Assembly (NCBI GenBank): GCA_023448955.1
Contig: JAEXJU010000054.1
Span: forward strand, 1-6,206
DNA: 6,206 nt
DNA from: Bacteroidota bacterium
Lineage (GTDB): Bacteria > Bacteroidota > Bacteroidia > Flavobacteriales > Weeksellaceae
Direction of reading: 5' to 3'
Part shown: one piece after another, positions 1 to 5,613 of the stretch
How positions within the stretch are numbered: the stretch's first letter is position 1
Layout of the letters: each line of letters starts with the position of its first letter
Program-made: the position numbers and the translations under genes
The notes under the pieces: model-generated
Databases searched by the model: none
The model's input: the letters and a program-made list of their open reading frames with translations, nothing else
Told to the model about the DNA's origin: nothing

Positions 1-354
1 TGGCTGTTGTATGATACCAAAATCAAGGATTTTTCATTCAAATTCTATGCAGATAACAAAAAAGCTGAGGTCTCGCTGGACATCGAGATGAAAGATGAGC
101 TGTTCCGAAATGCCTATTATGAAAAAATCTGGTCTTTGGAATCCATTCTGGAAGATTTTGTAGGCGATTTTACCAAAGATGAGTTTTATGCTTTGGAAAA
201 CGGAAAAGTGATAAGTAGAATTTGGGTTGAGAAATCTAGTGTAAGCATTTTCAACAAGCAAACCTGGCCGGATATTTTCGAATTTTTTGTCGAGAAAATG
301 GATGGTTTTGAAAGGTTTTATTATGAATACGAAGATTTTATAAAAGATGTCTGA
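1..354 (+). CDS. DUF4268-type protein, C-terminal part (5' end outside window)
   Basis: The reading frame is open from the first base (Trp-Leu-Leu-Tyr-Asp-Thr...) and stops at TGA 352-354, leaving about 117 residues. A TTG at 7 could be read as a start, but the protein pattern continues upstream of it, so the gene is best treated as cut by the window edge. The sequence matches my memory of the Bacteroidota DUF4268 domain: an opening LLYDTKIKDFSFKFYADNKK, a central LENGKVISRIWVE strand, then a W-P-[DE]-I-[FY] segment and a closing EKMDGFERFYYEYEDF. The residues are mixed alpha/beta, acidic and soluble, with no signal peptide or membrane segment in view. The biochemical role of the family is not established. 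In larger proteins the domain sits C-terminal to nuclease-like regions, but short stand-alone versions are common in flavobacteria. The family call is from memory; the partial status is directly visible. Confidence 0.75.
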   Translation, partial: WLLYDTKIKDFSFKFYADNKKAEVSLDIEMKDELFRNAYYEKIWSLESILEDFVGDFTKDEFYALENGKVISRIWVEKSSVSIFNKQTWPDIFEFFVEKMDGFERFYYEYEDFIKDV

Positions 355-392
355 GAAATGAGAAGTAAGATGTGAGAAGTATAAAGTAAATA
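351..392 (+). repeat. Degenerate purine-rich heptanucleotide repeat
   Basis: Starting at the stop codon of the upstream gene, the sequence falls into consecutive 7-mers: CTGAGAA, ATGAGAA, GTAAGAT, GTGAGAA, GTATAAA, GTAAATA. The core consensus is roughly GTGAGAA, and the last units drift. Similar purine-rich GTGAGAA/GTAAGAT runs are, as I remember, common in intergenic DNA of Chryseobacterium-like genomes. No function is known to me. The period is visible, but the array is short and imperfect. Confidence 0.45.
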
Positions 393-420
393 TTAAAAAC
401 AAATATTAGCCATAATAAAA

Positions 421-448
421 TTTTACTTTTCACCTTTTTACATTTTCT
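421..448 (-). repeat. Pyrimidine-rich partner of the heptad repeat (imperfect inverted copy)
   Basis: Read in 7-mers this is TTTTACT, TTTCACC, TTTTTAC, ATTTTCT. Its complement contains GTGAAAAGTAAAA, which resembles GTGAGAAGTATAAA at 372-385. The two stretches therefore form an imperfect inverted pair separated by about 28 nt of A/T-rich sequence. It lies directly upstream of the small gene starting at 463 and may overlap its promoter: TACATTTT at 439-446 is one base off TAnnTTTG. Low-complexity A/T sequence could give some of this by chance. Confidence 0.3.
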
Positions 449-462
449 AAAAGATTTAAAAA

Positions 463-699
463 ATGAAAAATATTACAATAAAAGCGACAGATTTTTTTGA
501 ATTACTTAAATTGAGAGATCAGTCTATGTGGGATGTTTTTGCATCTATGATAGATGGTAAGGAAAAGGAAATTGTGTTTCTGAATGATGATAATCAGTAT
601 ATTTTTCATTATATACTGCCTTCCACTATCGAAAAACTTCAAGAAGACAAAACGCTTTTTGCGAAGGAATATTCTGAAAAGTTATCTGGACTTAACTAA
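463..699 (+). CDS. Small hypothetical protein, 78 aa
   Basis: I do not recognise this protein. It starts at ATG 463 (MKNITIKATDFFELLKLRDQ) and ends with TAA 697-699. It is soluble and acidic, with no Cys, no signal peptide and no transmembrane stretch. A helix-rich first third is followed by a beta-like segment (residues about 36-51, with KEIVFLNDDNQYIFHYIL) and a charged helical tail. No Shine-Dalgarno is seen; the bases before the start are A-rich, as is usual in Bacteroidota. The last 18 bp overlap the 3' end of the opposite-strand pnuC gene. It is probably a separate gene from the DUF4268 gene, because 108 bp of repeat-like sequence lies between them. The frame is clean and the codon use ordinary, so I take it as real, but the function is unknown. 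Confidence 0.6.
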   Translation: MKNITIKATDFFELLKLRDQSMWDVFASMIDGKEKEIVFLNDDNQYIFHYILPSTIEKLQEDKTLFAKEYSEKLSGLN

Positions 700-1347
700 G
701 TTTTTCTTCCACTCCAAGTAGCCGATAACTGCCATTACGGTAAAAACCAGGTATTGCAAAGCTGTAAGAGTGAGGCCTTTGTATTGCATCATCGGAACAC
801 AAACCAAATCTGCAGCAATCCAGAATAACCAGTTTTCTATATTCCGCTTTGCCATAAAATACATCCCGACCAGAAACATGGAAGAAGTGATGATGTCCGT
901 GTAATTAGCCCAATCTAAATGATAAAGTCCGAGCTTTACTCCTTCCATGGAGAAGTGATTATCAATAAAAGGTTTGTAGTAATAAACCATTCCTACAAAG
1001 ATTAAGCTGGCAAAAAATAGTATGCTACCAATTTTCCAATCCTTTGAACTTGCTTTTTTTACTTCTACATGAATATGATCCTCGGAATGTCTGGACCAAA
1101 GTATCCAGCCGTAGATACTCATCACAGTATAATAAACATTAATCAACATATCTCCCAAAAGCCCGAAAACCAACATTATATAAATAAAAATGACTGTAGA
1201 GACAATTCCTGTAGGATATACCCAGATGTTTTTTTTGATAGAAAAATAAACACTAAATAATCCGAAAATTACAGCAATAGATTCTAATACAATGAGATAT
1301 GTTTCGTATGAGCTGTACTGCGCTGTAAGTGATTCGAAGAAATTCAT
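682..1347 (-). CDS. pnuC: PnuC-family vitamin transporter (nicotinamide riboside, possibly thiamine)
   Basis: This is a 221-aa inner-membrane protein of the PnuC family, which lets nicotinamide riboside (or, in related PnuT/PnuX proteins, thiamine or riboflavin) cross the membrane by facilitated diffusion, with trapping by phosphorylation inside. Family features visible: an opening helix around 16-37, the block NIWVYPTGIVSTVIFIYI at about 40-57, GDMLINVYYTVMSIYGWILW at 65-84, a charged loop 86-105, further hydrophobic helices at 107-124, 150-165 and 170-187 (NWLFWIAADLVCVPM), and a last helix ending GYLEWKKN. The length is normal. The start at ATG 1347 is the only Met before residue 58. No NadR-type kinase, thiamine pyrophosphokinase or TonB receptor gene is adjacent, and no TPP riboswitch is seen upstream, so the substrate cannot be fixed; nicotinamide riboside is the default. 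The 3' end overlaps the convergent small gene by 18 bp. Confidence 0.88.
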   Translation of the reverse strand: MNFFESLTAQYSSYETYLIVLESIAVIFGLFSVYFSIKKNIWVYPTGIVSTVIFIYIMLVFGLLGDMLINVYYTVMSIYGWILWSRHSEDHIHVEVKKASSKDWKIGSILFFASLIFVGMVYYYKPFIDNHFSMEGVKLGLYHLDWANYTDIITSSMFLVGMYFMAKRNIENWLFWIAADLVCVPMMQYKGLTLTALQYLVFTVMAVIGYLEWKKNLVKSR

Positions 1348-1352
1348 ATCAT

Positions 1353-1360
1353 CAAAGATA
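1353..1360 (-). promoter_or_regulatory. Candidate -7 element of the pnuC promoter
   Basis: The minus strand reads TATCTTTG, a full match to the Bacteroidota -7 consensus TAnnTTTG. It ends only 5 nt before the pnuC ATG, so transcription from it would give an mRNA with almost no leader. No good TTG is found at the expected distance upstream (the nearest is a TTT about 15 nt away). It may therefore be a genuine leaderless promoter or a chance match. Confidence 0.4.
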
Positions 1361-1433
1361 ATCTTTAATCGTTATAAACTCTTCTGTTATTGTTAAATAT
1401 CGTATAAAAGTGAAATTAAATAGTTAAAAAAAG

Positions 1434-1462
1434 TTAATGAAAGCAATTTTTTAATATTTTCG
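1434..1462 (+). promoter_or_regulatory. Candidate promoter of the amino acid permease
   Basis: TATTTTCG at 1455-1462 differs from TAnnTTTG by one base. A TTA at 1434-1436 stands 18 nt upstream, where the -33 TTG would be expected. Transcription would begin near 1468, leaving a leader of about 58 nt that contains the hairpin at 1494-1510. The region is very AT-rich, so this is a weak call. Confidence 0.35.
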
Positions 1463-1493
1463 TAATTCAAAATATATAAATAATAGAAAAGTG

Positions 1494-1510
1494 ACCCGGT
1501 TTTGTCGGGT
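1494..1510 (+). promoter_or_regulatory. Small GC-rich hairpin in the permease 5' leader
   Basis: ACCCG (1494-1498) and CGGGT (1506-1510) form a 5-bp stem with a 7-nt loop (GTTTTGT). It sits 16 nt before the permease ATG at 1527, is a GC patch in otherwise AT-rich sequence, and is followed by an A-rich run rather than T's, so it is not a rightward terminator. It may affect mRNA stability or translation initiation; that is inference. Confidence 0.4.
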
Positions 1511-1526
1511 AAAAAATTTACAAACT

Positions 1527-3065
1527 ATGTCAAATATTTGGATTAAAAAGCCAATGGAAGCTTATGAAGCGGATATCAAAAAGAGTCAGCTTAAGCGTGT
1601 ATTGGGAAAATGGAGTTTAACAGCTATCGGGATCGGAGCTATCATCGGCGGTGGTATTTTTGTATTAACAGGGACAGGCGCATATTATAATGCTGGTCCT
1701 GCATTGGCACTTTCATTTGTAATTGCAGGTATTGCCTGTGTTTTTGCAGCACTTTGCTATGCCGAGTTTGCATCAATTCTTCCTGTTGAAGGTTCTGCTT
1801 ACGCTTATGCTTACGGAACTGTTGGCGAAATATTCGCCTGGATTATCGGTTGGGGACTGATTCTGGAGTATGCGATGGGTTCTATGACAGTTGCGGTTTC
1901 GTGGTCGGGTTATTTTGGCAAATTGCTTAAAATGTTTGGCCTGCACATGCCAGCTTGGCTCACAACGGATCCACAAACGTATATTGCTGCCGGCAATACC
2001 GGATTTTCTATGAATCTTCCTGCTTTTCTTATTGTATGGCTGGTAATAGGCATTTTATTAAGAGGTACGAAAGGTGCTGCAAAGGCTAATAACCTGATCG
2101 TAATGCTAAAAGTTTCCGCAATTATTTTTGTAATTATAGCCGGAGTTTTCTTCATCAATCCAGAAAACTGGACGCCTTTTATACCTGAGCCAACAACTAT
2201 TACAGAAAATGGTGTTTCTCACCCTGCATATGGATATGCTGGAGTTGTAGCCGGAGCGTCTGCGATTTTCTTTGCATATGTTGGTTTTGATGCTGTTTCT
2301 ACACAGGCAGGTGAGGCTATAAATCCTAAGAAAGATGTGCCATTTGCCATTATTGCATCACTTATTATCTGTACATTGTTGTATATTTTAGTGTCACTTG
2401 TTCTTACAGGGATGATGCATTATACAGATTTTAATCCTTTAGGAAAATATCCGGATGCTATTAAAGCTCCTGTGGCTTATGCTTTTGATATAGCTGGACA
2501 AGCCTGGGCAGGTTACATCATTACAATTGCTGCTACAGTGGGTCTTATTTCTGTTTTAATGGTAATGATTATGGGACAATCCAGAATTTTCCTTGGGATG
2601 TCAAAAGATGGTCTGATTCCCAAAACGTTTGCAAAAGTAAATCCTCTAACTGGTGTTCCATCCAAAAATCTTGTAATTTTGGGTGCTGTTATTTCTGTGG
2701 TAGCATCATTTACTCCGATTAATGATCTTGCACATATGACAAGTTTCGGGACTTTATTTGCTTTTACAATGGTATGTGTTGCAGTTTGGGTATTGAGAGT
2801 AAAAGAACCTAATTTACAGAGAAACTTCAAAGTTCCTGCTTTGCCTGTTATTGCCGTATTAGGAATTGCGATCAACATTTACCTTATTATTAACCTAAGT
2901 AAAGAAGCTCAGATGTATTCTATGGCTTGGCTGCTAATTGGATTCTTTATATATTTCCTTTACAGTAAAAGAAATTCCAAGCTTCAGAATGGAGGTTTTG
3001 GAGAAACGTTCAAAGCAGAACAAGAACCTTTGGAAGATGTTGATATTGATATCGATAATAAATAA
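1527..3065 (+). CDS. APC-superfamily amino acid permease (YfnA / cationic amino acid transporter type)
   Basis: About 512 aa, an inner-membrane secondary transporter importing amino acids. The N-terminal family signature is clear: GIGAIIGGGIFVLTG at about 35-49 (the unwound TM1 substrate site), then AALCYAEFASILPVEGSAYAYAYGTVGE at about 74-101 and GWGLILEYAMG at about 108-118. Later markers are AYVGFDAVSTQAGEAINPKKDVP at about 251-273 and GQSRIFLGMSKDGLIPKTFAKVNPLTGVPSKN at about 351-382, both typical of the CAT/YfnA branch. About twelve hydrophobic segments can be counted, followed by a short acidic cytoplasmic tail (EPLEDVDIDID). I chose ATG 1527 (MSNIWIKKP) over an in-frame GTG at 1491, because the extra 12 residues are encoded by the leader hairpin and do not look like family sequence. 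It is divergent from pnuC and monocistronic, with a strong terminator 15 nt after the stop. The exact substrate cannot be read from the sequence. Confidence 0.93.
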   Translation: MSNIWIKKPMEAYEADIKKSQLKRVLGKWSLTAIGIGAIIGGGIFVLTGTGAYYNAGPALALSFVIAGIACVFAALCYAEFASILPVEGSAYAYAYGTVGEIFAWIIGWGLILEYAMGSMTVAVSWSGYFGKLLKMFGLHMPAWLTTDPQTYIAAGNTGFSMNLPAFLIVWLVIGILLRGTKGAAKANNLIVMLKVSAIIFVIIAGVFFINPENWTPFIPEPTTITENGVSHPAYGYAGVVAGASAIFFAYVGFDAVSTQAGEAINPKKDVPFAIIASLIICTLLYILVSLVLTGMMHYTDFNPLGKYPDAIKAPVAYAFDIAGQAWAGYIITIAATVGLISVLMVMIMGQSRIFLGMSKDGLIPKTFAKVNPLTGVPSKNLVILGAVISVVASFTPINDLAHMTSFGTLFAFTMVCVAVWVLRVKEPNLQRNFKVPALPVIAVLGIAINIYLIINLSKEAQMYSMAWLLIGFFIYFLYSKRNSKLQNGGFGETFKAEQEPLEDVDIDIDNK

Positions 3066-3080
3066 TAAAATATTAAGAAA

Positions 3081-3108
3081 AAAAACCGCAATCTGTATTG
3101 CGGTTTTT
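3081..3108. terminator. Bidirectional intrinsic terminator
   Basis: A perfect 12-bp inverted repeat: AAAAACCGCAAT (3081-3092), loop CTGT, ATTGCGGTTTTT (3097-3108). Its core is the 8-bp stem ACCGCAAT/ATTGCGGT. Rightward, the stem is followed by six T's (3104-3109); leftward, the complement of the A-run 3078-3085 gives eight T's. It lies 15 nt after the permease stop and 35 nt after the end of the convergent HxlR gene, so it can end both transcripts. Confidence 0.93.
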
Positions 3109-3143
3109 TATTTGTAGGAATGTAAAGATCTTTGTAAGAATAA

Positions 3144-3434
3144 TCAGCCTAAATTTTCCAACTGTTTCAAAACAGGAACTAGTGATTCGCCTTTTTGAGT
3201 CAGTATATATTCTATATGCAATGGCTTTAAACGAATAGTCTTTTTCTCTAAAAGACCAACTTCTTCCAGATCTCTCAAAGCTGCGGATAAAGTCTGTTTG
3301 TTAGAACCTATGATTTGTCTTTGTAAAGTGCTGAAACGCAGCGGAGCTTCAGTGGCAAGACGGAAAATTTCAGGTTTCCATTTTCCCGAAAGCGTTTTTA
3401 AAAGTACCTGCGCAGGACATGTTTCATTTTCCAT
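3144..3434 (-). CDS. HxlR-family winged-helix transcriptional regulator
   Basis: A 96-aa cytoplasmic DNA-binding protein. The whole length fits the HxlR domain: Cys6-Pro7 near the N-terminus, LSGKWKPEIFRLA (about 15-27), LRFSTLQRQIIGSNKQTLSAALRDLEEVGLLEKK (32-65, containing the recognition helix), and the wing IRLKPLHIEYILTQKGESL (67-85). It is slightly shorter than usual, with a brief C-terminal helix for dimerisation. In related regulators the conserved N-terminal Cys senses electrophiles, quinones or disulfide stress; Cys6 is the only Cys here. It starts at ATG 3434 and diverges from a CxxC thiol-disulfide protein 104 bp away, which is its likely target. Two inverted repeats in the shared intergenic region are candidate operators, including one 12 nt before its own start, suggesting autoregulation. 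The family call is secure; the inducer is unknown. Confidence 0.93.
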   Translation of the reverse strand: MENETCPAQVLLKTLSGKWKPEIFRLATEAPLRFSTLQRQIIGSNKQTLSAALRDLEEVGLLEKKTIRLKPLHIEYILTQKGESLVPVLKQLENLG

Positions 3435-3446
3435 TTGTATTTTTTT

Positions 3447-3457
3447 ATAGTCACTAT
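3447..3457. promoter_or_regulatory. Inverted repeat ATAGT-C-ACTAT, candidate HxlR operator
   Basis: Perfect 5-bp arms around a single central base, 12 nt upstream of the HxlR start codon and just upstream of the candidate -33 element of the divergent gene. TAGT/ACTA-type dyads fit HxlR-family sites as I remember them, for example the TACT...AGTA type of Bacillus YodB. Binding is inferred. Confidence 0.4.
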
Positions 3458-3468
3458 TTTTTGACTTA

Positions 3469-3499
3469 TTGCCAATGTGAAATTAACAAGCCAATTTTG
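3469..3499 (+). promoter_or_regulatory. Candidate promoter of the DsbA-like gene
   Basis: TTG (3469-3471), 20 nt, CAATTTTG (3492-3499): correct spacing and one mismatch to TAnnTTTG. Transcription would begin near 3505, giving a leader of about 34 nt to ATG 3539. A second equally spaced candidate lies inside the first codons: TTG 3560-3562, 20 nt, AAATTTTG 3583-3590. That one would serve the alternative start at 3608. Confidence 0.5.
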
Positions 3500-3506
3500 T
3501 ACAAAA
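3495..3506. promoter_or_regulatory. 12-bp perfect palindrome TTTTGTACAAAA, candidate shared operator
   Basis: The palindrome covers the 3' half of the rightward -7 element (3492-3499) and most of the leftward one (3502-3509). A dimeric regulator bound here would block both promoters at once. The HxlR protein encoded alongside is the obvious candidate ligand. The symmetry is seen directly; the role is inferred. Confidence 0.45.
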
Positions 3507-3509
3507 ATA
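3502..3509 (-). promoter_or_regulatory. Candidate -7 element of the HxlR gene promoter
   Basis: The minus strand reads TATTTTTG, a full match to TAnnTTTG. It would start an mRNA near 3496 with a leader of about 60 nt before ATG 3434. No clear TTG is found 19-21 nt further upstream, which lowers confidence. It lies back-to-back with the rightward promoter, the two -7 elements being 2 nt apart. Confidence 0.45.
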
Positions 3510-3538
3510 TAAAAATACCACGACTGTAGTTTTTAAAG

Positions 3539-4522
3539 ATGAGATCATTATCAATAATATTGCTAATTATATTCGGTAACTCAAATTTTGCACAAAACAA
3601 AGAAATTATGAAAGACCAAAATCCTTTATTATGTAACCCTGAAACAGGAATCTGTGAGATGCCAGTCAATACAACTCCTTCAGGAAATGAATCCGAAATA
3701 AAATCTCAAATCAAACCTGTAAAGATTATTTATTATACCGATCCGATCTGTTCGTCCTGCTGGGGAATTGAGCCACAACTTAGAAAACTAAAATTGGAAT
3801 ACGGCAATATTTTAGAAATCGAATATAGAATGGGTGGGCTTTTGCCGGACTGGAGTTACAATAGCGGAGGAATAAGCAAACCTTCGGATGTTGCTCACCA
3901 TTGGGATGAAGTAAGCTCATATTACGATATGCCTATTGACGGCGACGTGTGGCTGGAAGATCCTCTTTCATCTTCTTATCCGCCAAGTATTGCATTCAAA
4001 GCTGCTCAGATACAAAATGTAGATAAAGCGATTGTCTTTTTGCGGGAAATTCGCGAAATGGTTTTCCTGCAAAAAAAGAATATCACGAAATGGGATAATA
4101 TTGAAAAAGCCGCTGAAAAAGCTTCTTTAGATCTTGCACAACTAAAATCTGATTATGAAGGAAAGGCGAAAGAACTTTTTGATGAAGATCTCAAAACATC
4201 AAAAGAACTTGGAGTTAGAGGCTTTCCAACTATGTTTTTTACAAACAGTAATGGTGAAAAGGTGATGGTGTACGGTTCAAAGCCTTACAATGTTTTCGAA
4301 AATGCTCTGATGGATGTATTTCCTGATGCAACTAAATCAGACTTTAAAAAAGATTGGATTTCAATATTTACAAAATATTCTTCGCTCACAGCTAAAGAAT
4401 TTTCTGAGCTTAGCGGAATGTCAAGAAACGAAGTAGAAAATTATTTGGATCAGAAAGTTCATCAGGGTCTTCTTCAAAAAAGTGTAATTAAAAATGGTGC
4501 AATCTGGACAATGAAAAAATAG
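3539..4522 (+). CDS. DsbA/FrnE-family thiol-disulfide protein (SpxH/YjbH-like, Thioredoxin_5)
   Basis: 327 aa from this start. The body is a thioredoxin-fold protein with an inserted helical domain: KIIYYTDPICSSCWGIEPQLRKLKLEYG (62-89, active-site C71-S-S-C74), YRMGGLLPDW (96-105), GDVWLEDPLSSSYPPSIAFKAAQIQ (135-159), FLREIREMVFLQKKNI (167-182), and the cis-proline strand GVRGFPTMFF (225-234, P230). This matches the Bacteroidota DsbA-family proteins annotated as SpxH-like ClpXP adapters. A second Cys pair, C32-x6-C39, lies before the domain. Residues about 275-327 (SSLTAKEFSELSGMSRNEVENYL, ending GAIWTMKK) resemble a winged helix. Residues 1-19 read as a signal peptide (LSIILLIIF, then SNFAQ). 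Met24 at 3608 is the alternative, cytosolic start and matches how I remember homologues beginning. The redox role is inferred from CxxC and the divergent HxlR regulator; the substrate is unknown. Confidence 0.85.
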   Translation: MRSLSIILLIIFGNSNFAQNKEIMKDQNPLLCNPETGICEMPVNTTPSGNESEIKSQIKPVKIIYYTDPICSSCWGIEPQLRKLKLEYGNILEIEYRMGGLLPDWSYNSGGISKPSDVAHHWDEVSSYYDMPIDGDVWLEDPLSSSYPPSIAFKAAQIQNVDKAIVFLREIREMVFLQKKNITKWDNIEKAAEKASLDLAQLKSDYEGKAKELFDEDLKTSKELGVRGFPTMFFTNSNGEKVMVYGSKPYNVFENALMDVFPDATKSDFKKDWISIFTKYSSLTAKEFSELSGMSRNEVENYLDQKVHQGLLQKSVIKNGAIWTMKK

Positions 4523-4557
4523 CTTTTTGTTTGTTAAAGTTTTAGTAGATTTATAGA

Positions 4558-5580
4558 ATGAATAGACTGATACTTTTTGCTTTTATTTTTGCTTCAGCAT
4601 TTTTTTTGAGTCAGCGTTTTACAACAGAAACTTTATTGACAGATAAAATCAGCATCCGAGCTATTCAACTCTGGGATGGAAAAGTCTGGTATGCTGGAAC
4701 GGATTCTAAATTTGGATATGTCGATTTAATGAATGTCAATGATAAAAAACAAATTAGCTTTTCTCAGAAATCTCTTCAATTTCGAACTCTGGCTCAAAAC
4801 AATCAATATTTTTACACCATCAATATAGAAAGTCCCGCTTATTTTTTCCAAATTGATAAAAAAACGTTAGACTTCAACGTCGTTTTTAATGATAATGATT
4901 CGACGGCTTTTTATGATGCTATGAAATTTACAGATAATAATTTTGGATTAGCATTTAGTGACCCGTCAGAAAATCAAAGATTAAATATCTCTCAAACCCG
5001 AAATGGTGGTTTAAAATGGATTCACTGCAATGATTGTAAAGATTTTCCATATTTAGAAAAAGGCGAAGCGGCTTTTGCTGCAAGTAATACCAATATTGCT
5101 ACTGCTGGAAATTTTATCTGGATTGCCACTGGAGGTTCAAAATCCAGAATCTACAGGATGAAGAACAAGGATTGTAACTGGCAGGTTTTCGAAACTCCAT
5201 TCATTCAGGGAACTTCTTCACAAGGTATTTATTCCATTGACTTTTATGATAAAAATTTCGGGATAGCAGTCGGCGGCGATTACACCAAACAAGCTGATAA
5301 TATCAACAATATCGCAACAACCAATGACGGCGGACAAACCTGGAAAATCCAGGCTAGTGGACAAAATGCGGGTTATATGACTTGCGTAAAATTCCGTCCA
5401 AAAACTAAAGGTAAAGAGATCGTTGCTGTTGGAGATCAGCACATCAGTTTCTCATCCGATTATGGAAAAACCTGGACGAAAATCTCCGATGAAAAAAATC
5501 TTTATACCTGTGAATGGCTGAATCATGATGTATTAATCTTAGCCGGAAAAGATAGAATTATCAAATTGAATTTTAAATAA
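4558..5580 (+). CDS. Secreted BNR/YCF48-like beta-propeller protein
   Basis: 340 aa. The N-terminus MNRLILFAFIFASAFFLSQRF is a signal peptide (probable cleavage before Q19), so the protein is exported. No lipobox Cys and no obvious type IX C-terminal sorting domain are seen; the protein ends on a short beta strand (DRIIKLNFK). The rest is repetitive beta sequence with Asp-box motifs (S/T-x-D-x-G-x-T-W): TRNGGLKW at 147-154 (degenerate), TTNDGGQTW at 254-262 and SSDYGKTW at 299-306. Strand patterns such as IWIATGG and GIAVGGDY are typical of sialidase-like or YCF48 propellers. Flavobacterial homologues are often labelled 'oxidoreductase', a label the sequence does not support; no cofactor site is visible. 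It follows the DsbA-like gene by 35 bp with no clear terminator or good promoter between, so co-transcription is possible. Cys157, 160, 206, 276 and 318 could form disulfides after export. The ligand is unknown. Confidence 0.82.
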   Translation: MNRLILFAFIFASAFFLSQRFTTETLLTDKISIRAIQLWDGKVWYAGTDSKFGYVDLMNVNDKKQISFSQKSLQFRTLAQNNQYFYTINIESPAYFFQIDKKTLDFNVVFNDNDSTAFYDAMKFTDNNFGLAFSDPSENQRLNISQTRNGGLKWIHCNDCKDFPYLEKGEAAFAASNTNIATAGNFIWIATGGSKSRIYRMKNKDCNWQVFETPFIQGTSSQGIYSIDFYDKNFGIAVGGDYTKQADNINNIATTNDGGQTWKIQASGQNAGYMTCVKFRPKTKGKEIVAVGDQHISFSSDYGKTWTKISDEKNLYTCEWLNHDVLILAGKDRIIKLNFK

Positions 5581-5588
5581 TCTTTCAG

Positions 5589-5605
5589 TACAAATTTTTT
5601 TTGTA
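5589..5605 (+). terminator. Weak A/T hairpin after the propeller gene
   Basis: TACAAA (5589-5594) and TTTGTA (5600-5605) can pair around a T-only loop, 8 nt after the stop codon. The stem is A/T-rich and the T-tract lies inside the loop instead of after it, so this is at best a weak terminator. No better one is seen before the next gene. Confidence 0.2.
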
Positions 5606-5613
5606 TTTCTTCA

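Noticed and set aside
34..402. A 122-codon minus-strand frame opposite the DUF4268 gene
   Set aside because: The plus-strand frame matches a known domain, and the reverse frame's composition (Phe/Ile-rich) is what an antisense reading of AT-rich coding DNA gives.
1069..1260. Plus-strand frame inside pnuC
   Set aside because: It is antisense to conserved PnuC segments and has no recognisable features.
1422..1437. AGTTAA direct repeat with 10-bp spacing upstream of the permease
   Set aside because: Two short A/T-only copies in AT-rich DNA are easily due to chance.
1491..1526. GTG 1491 as the permease start
   Set aside because: The 12 added residues are encoded by the leader hairpin and do not look like family sequence, while ATG 1527 fits the normal N-terminus.
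1348..1526. TPP or other riboswitch upstream of pnuC or the permease
   Set aside because: No THI-box-like conserved segments are seen on either strand, and the region is short and AT-rich with only one small hairpin.
1773..2878. Several minus-strand open frames opposite the permease (1773-1976, 1910-2158, 2513-2878)
   Set aside because: They lie antisense within a clearly recognised, full-length permease and show no protein-family resemblance; they are shadow frames.
4523..4557. Own promoter for the propeller gene (TAGATTTA at 4546-4553)
   Set aside because: It has a mismatch in the -7 element and wrong spacing (12 or 16 nt) to the nearest TTG, so read-through from the DsbA-like gene is as likely.
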